A DNA stretch of 33,579 nt from Caldifarciminota bacterium (GTDB taxonomy: Bacteria > Hydrothermota > UBA3073): assembly GCA_023129165.1 (NCBI GenBank), contig JAGMCL010000049.1:1-33579 (forward strand), written 5' to 3'. Below the pieces are notes generated by a model. It had not been told where the DNA came from, ran no database searches, and saw only the letters and a program-made list of their open reading frames with translations. This document shows positions 31,363 to 33,579 of the stretch, in pieces (position 1 is the stretch's first letter; each line of letters begins with the position of its first letter). A program made the position numbers and the translations under genes.

Positions 31363-32796
31363 TCATTCGGACTGATAAACTATTTCTCCATTTACAACTG
31401 TCATATCAACACTCATATGTGGTGGTTTACCAGAAAGAACTACGAGGTCTGCCTTTTTACCAATCTCTATTGAGCCAGTAAGCTTCTCATTATTGCCTGC
31501 ATATGCAGAATTAATCGTATACATTCTAACTGCCTTCTCAAAAGAGACACTCTCTGTAGGGTGTTCCATTGCACCCTTAATGCCATAAATAGGACCAGGA
31601 GGCATAGAATCAGAACCAAAACATATCATATTCCCTGCCTTTGAAGCTGTTTTAAACCTGTTTGTATTTAATCCTTCTAAACCGAATATCCTTTGATATA
31701 AACCATCAGGCATACCCCAGTTTGTTATAAAATTTGGCTGCATAGCAAGGATTATTCCCTGTTTCTTTGCTCTGATTACTGCCCCATCATCTGCAAGTTC
31801 AAAATGCTCTATTCTATGCCTAAATGGATTTCCTTCAGACTCATAAACGTCAAGAGCCTGTTCTATAGCCCTGTCACCTATTGCGTGTATAAGTATTTGA
31901 AATCCAAGATTATTCGCCCTTTTTACAATATTCTTGAGTTCTTCTTTTTTATAGTTTAAGACACCGTAATTATCAGAACCTGGGTATGGTTTTTTTACAG
32001 CAGCAGTTCTTGCTCCAATAGAGCCATCAGCAAAAACCTTGATTCCGCCTGTTTTTAGCCATTCACCATCAATATGATAAATATAATCCATATCCTTTAC
32101 TGGTAAAATGGCATAAACCCTAATACGAAGACTTTCCCTTTTCTCCATCTCAGTGTATACATCAAGATACCTTCTTAACGTCATATCATGTACTGAGGTT
32201 ATTCCAAGAGAGTGGGCTACATTTTGTGCATTTATTATTGCAGTAACTATCTCATCTTTGTCCGGGGGAAATACCTCATTTATAAATAAAACGGCATTCT
32301 CAAGGAGAATGCCAGTGTTGTAGTCTATATTAAATCCTTCTGGAATACACTCAAGCGCTATGGTATTTCCAACAGCAATATGACCGCATATCCTTCTGAA
32401 TATAATCGCCCTATTCTTACTCAATATATCTAATTCTTCTTTTTTGGGAATTCTATTTTCTCTCCATCTTGATTCATCAAAATCCATGCAAATTAACGGA
32501 GTGGCTTTCCTTTCCTCTTCTAATCTTTCTTTCGTTTTATCGAATGCATCTCTAAGACTGGTTGTTTTAGAAAGGTCTACTCTGGTGAGATTTAATCCTA
32601 CATCAACGAAATGTATATGAGAATCAATGAAAGCGGGGGCAAGGAAACGACCCTTGAGGTCCACGATCTCCGTTTCCTTAATTCTTTTTACCATACTGAG
32701 AGGACCAACTCTTTTAATTCTATCTCCCTCGATGATGACTGTCTCTATCACATCTCCCTCCATCGAGAGAATATCTCCATTTATGAAAGCAATCAT
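31363..32796 (-). CDS. YtcJ-like metal-dependent amidohydrolase
   Basis: This 477-residue amidohydrolase-3 family enzyme has the beta-sandwich N-terminus (NGDILSMEGDVIETVIIEGD), the metal site DSHIHF (H60, H62), ADGSIGARTA, LIHAIGDRA, HRIEHFEL and FGSDSMPPGP, and the C-terminal sandwich ending GKKADLVVLSGKPP. The length is a little under the usual 530 or so. Family members hydrolyse amides or formamides, but the substrate of this group is mostly unknown. No good ribosome site precedes the ATG; a weak TAGAAT lies six bases upstream, so a leaderless mRNA is possible but the -35 is poor. It is followed by a 240-bp AT-rich gap before the sirtuin. Confidence 0.9.
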   Translation of the reverse strand: MIAFINGDILSMEGDVIETVIIEGDRIKRVGPLSMVKRIKETEIVDLKGRFLAPAFIDSHIHFVDVGLNLTRVDLSKTTSLRDAFDKTKERLEEERKATPLICMDFDESRWRENRIPKKEELDILSKNRAIIFRRICGHIAVGNTIALECIPEGFNIDYNTGILLENAVLFINEVFPPDKDEIVTAIINAQNVAHSLGITSVHDMTLRRYLDVYTEMEKRESLRIRVYAILPVKDMDYIYHIDGEWLKTGGIKVFADGSIGARTAAVKKPYPGSDNYGVLNYKKEELKNIVKRANNLGFQILIHAIGDRAIEQALDVYESEGNPFRHRIEHFELADDGAVIRAKKQGIILAMQPNFITNWGMPDGLYQRIFGLEGLNTNRFKTASKAGNMICFGSDSMPPGPIYGIKGAMEHPTESVSFEKAVRMYTINSAYAGNNEKLTGSIEIGKKADLVVLSGKPPHMSVDMTVVNGEIVYQSE

Positions 32797-32863
32797 GGAT
32801 TTATTCTATAGCCAATCTGTATCTGAAAAAATCAAAACGGAGGATATCTTTTAAAAATATTAT

Positions 32864-32898
32864 AGGAAAGGCTTCCTGAAAAGGTGGAAATCCCACCT
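32864..32898. repeat. Small paired hairpins upstream of the amidohydrolase
   Basis: AGGAA/TTCCT (32864-32877) and AGGTGG/CCACCT (32882-32898) lie next to each other in the gap between the HD gene and the amidohydrolase. They look like further REP-like material. A terminator for the HD gene reading leftward is possible, but there is no T run. Confidence 0.35.
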
Positions 32899-32953
32899 AT
32901 AACGGGGATAAACAGCCTTTAATATAGAATAGGCGAAGTCAACAATATCATAG

Positions 32954-33520
32954 TTAACTATCATCGATCCATGTCCTTATTAGTAACTTAAGTTCTTTAT
33001 TTCGATAACTGAACTCTGCTACAACTCTTTTCAGATAATCAGGTAATTTCTTATACCCCCATAAATAACGCTTTTTTGTTTTCTCTACACCATTTCGGAT
33101 AAAGTAATAGGGCAGATTTACATGAAAAAAAGAGATACTATCTGCATCCCTTAAAAAGTTAACACGTTTCGTGCCTCCTGTTTCATGTGAGCGCACCAAG
33201 AAAAAGATATCATTGACCAATTCTTTATTTATATTAAACTCTCTCATTATTCTATCCAGGATCTTAGCACTATTTAAGGCATGGGCATCTTTAAACTCTC
33301 CATAAGTTTTATAATCTTTGCATCTTACTTTCAAGTCCTCAATAGCTCTTTCTATATCATGGCCTAAAGCGGCTATTTTTAAAGCCTCATCAGCATCAGG
33401 CTTTAATTTAAGTAACCACTCTAAAGTATTTTTCGAGTGAATTAGATCTTCTGGAACTGAAGACTTTTTTATAATCTTCTCTATTTCTTTTTTTACACAA
33501 TCAATATTACCTATTTTCAT
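32954..33520 (-). CDS. HD-domain phosphohydrolase-like protein
   Basis: The 188-residue protein shows the HD-fold metal ligands in order: an early histidine in DLIHSKNTLEW, the HD pair in ALGHDIERA, a histidine in FKDAHALNSAKIL, and a late aspartate in RDADSISFF. HD proteins cleave phosphate esters of nucleotides or second messengers; the substrate is not evident. Its ATG overlaps the stop of the gene before it (ATGA), and the only AGGAG is 14 bases upstream inside that gene. Translational coupling is therefore the likely way it is started. No recognised subfamily. Confidence 0.85.
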   Translation of the reverse strand: MKIGNIDCVKKEIEKIIKKSSVPEDLIHSKNTLEWLLKLKPDADEALKIAALGHDIERAIEDLKVRCKDYKTYGEFKDAHALNSAKILDRIMREFNINKELVNDIFFLVRSHETGGTKRVNFLRDADSISFFHVNLPYYFIRNGVEKTKKRYLWGYKKLPDYLKRVVAEFSYRNKELKLLIRTWIDDS

Positions 33521-33579
33521 ATAAAACCACTATTCTCCTGATATTTTCTACATTCGTCAAGAGAGCAATTACAACAAGA
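33517..33579 (-). CDS. 3' end of an upstream gene with a cysteine-rich tail (partial)
   Basis: Reading leftward from the window edge, one frame stays open for 20 codons and ends at a TGA that overlaps the ATG of the HD-domain gene by four bases. The visible tail is SCCNCSLDECRKYQENSGFI, with four cysteines in ten residues, which suggests a metal or Fe-S site. The overlap and the position of the HD gene's distant ribosome site inside this frame support it as a real gene. The family cannot be told from so little. Confidence 0.5.
   Translation of the reverse strand, partial: SCCNCSLDECRKYQENSGFI

Overview
The window is an AT-rich, gene-dense bacterial segment with short intergenic gaps crowded with small palindromic repeats. 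Three large secreted proteins end in a FlgD-Ig-like / type-A-sorting-like tail (YPNP..., IYD..GRLV, WDG.D..G..V.SG.Y). With the beta-propeller repeats, RNase Y, a sulfide-type Thi4 and lipoproteins, this suggests an uncultured lineage of the FCB neighbourhood such as candidate division WOR-3 (Stahlbacteria). That assignment is inference from protein style; no rRNA or tRNA gene was found.

Layout. 1-1000: the tail of an unidentified gene, a repeat-rich gap and a stand-alone receiver-domain protein. 1000-8050: a consensus promoter and two consecutive secreted beta-propeller proteins, the second a 1830-residue protein with a glycosidase-like head. 8230-11000: an envelope cluster (LpxL-type acyltransferase, family 2 glycosyltransferase, SurE, small lipoprotein). 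11190-16730: a housekeeping block pheT - small coiled coil - zapA - probable 6S RNA - rny - ymdB. 16730-17310: tandem repeat block full of GTAG-headed REP-like hairpins. 17313-20465: cupin, mnmG, thi4. 20466-21360: repeats and a nitroreductase. 21530-21850: cspA with consensus promoter and textbook terminator. 22019-25985: minus-strand MBL-fold protein, family 4 uracil-DNA glycosylase with an additional Cys-rich tail, and a secreted protein. 26466-30308: fused radical SAM/DUF2344 protein and a lipoprotein with a GATase1-like domain. 30397-33579: minus-strand sirtuin, YtcJ-like amidohydrolase, HD-domain protein and the end of another gene.

The strongest cross-window signals are three. (1) Six promoters with a 17-bp spacer, most of them exact TTGACA/TATAAT; three sit so close to the start codon (pheT, the LpxL-like gene, the radical SAM gene) that their mRNAs should be leaderless or nearly so. 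(2) A dense population of several palindromic repeat families, including a pair of 117-bp near-identical copies, a pair of 64-bp inverted-repeat elements, GTAG-headed REP-like hairpins, and two repeats apparently inserted in frame inside protein-coding genes. (3) A bacterial-type PheT that lacks the usual N-terminal tRNA-binding OB domain, with no pheS next to it. No CRISPR array, defence island, integrase or transposase gene was seen.
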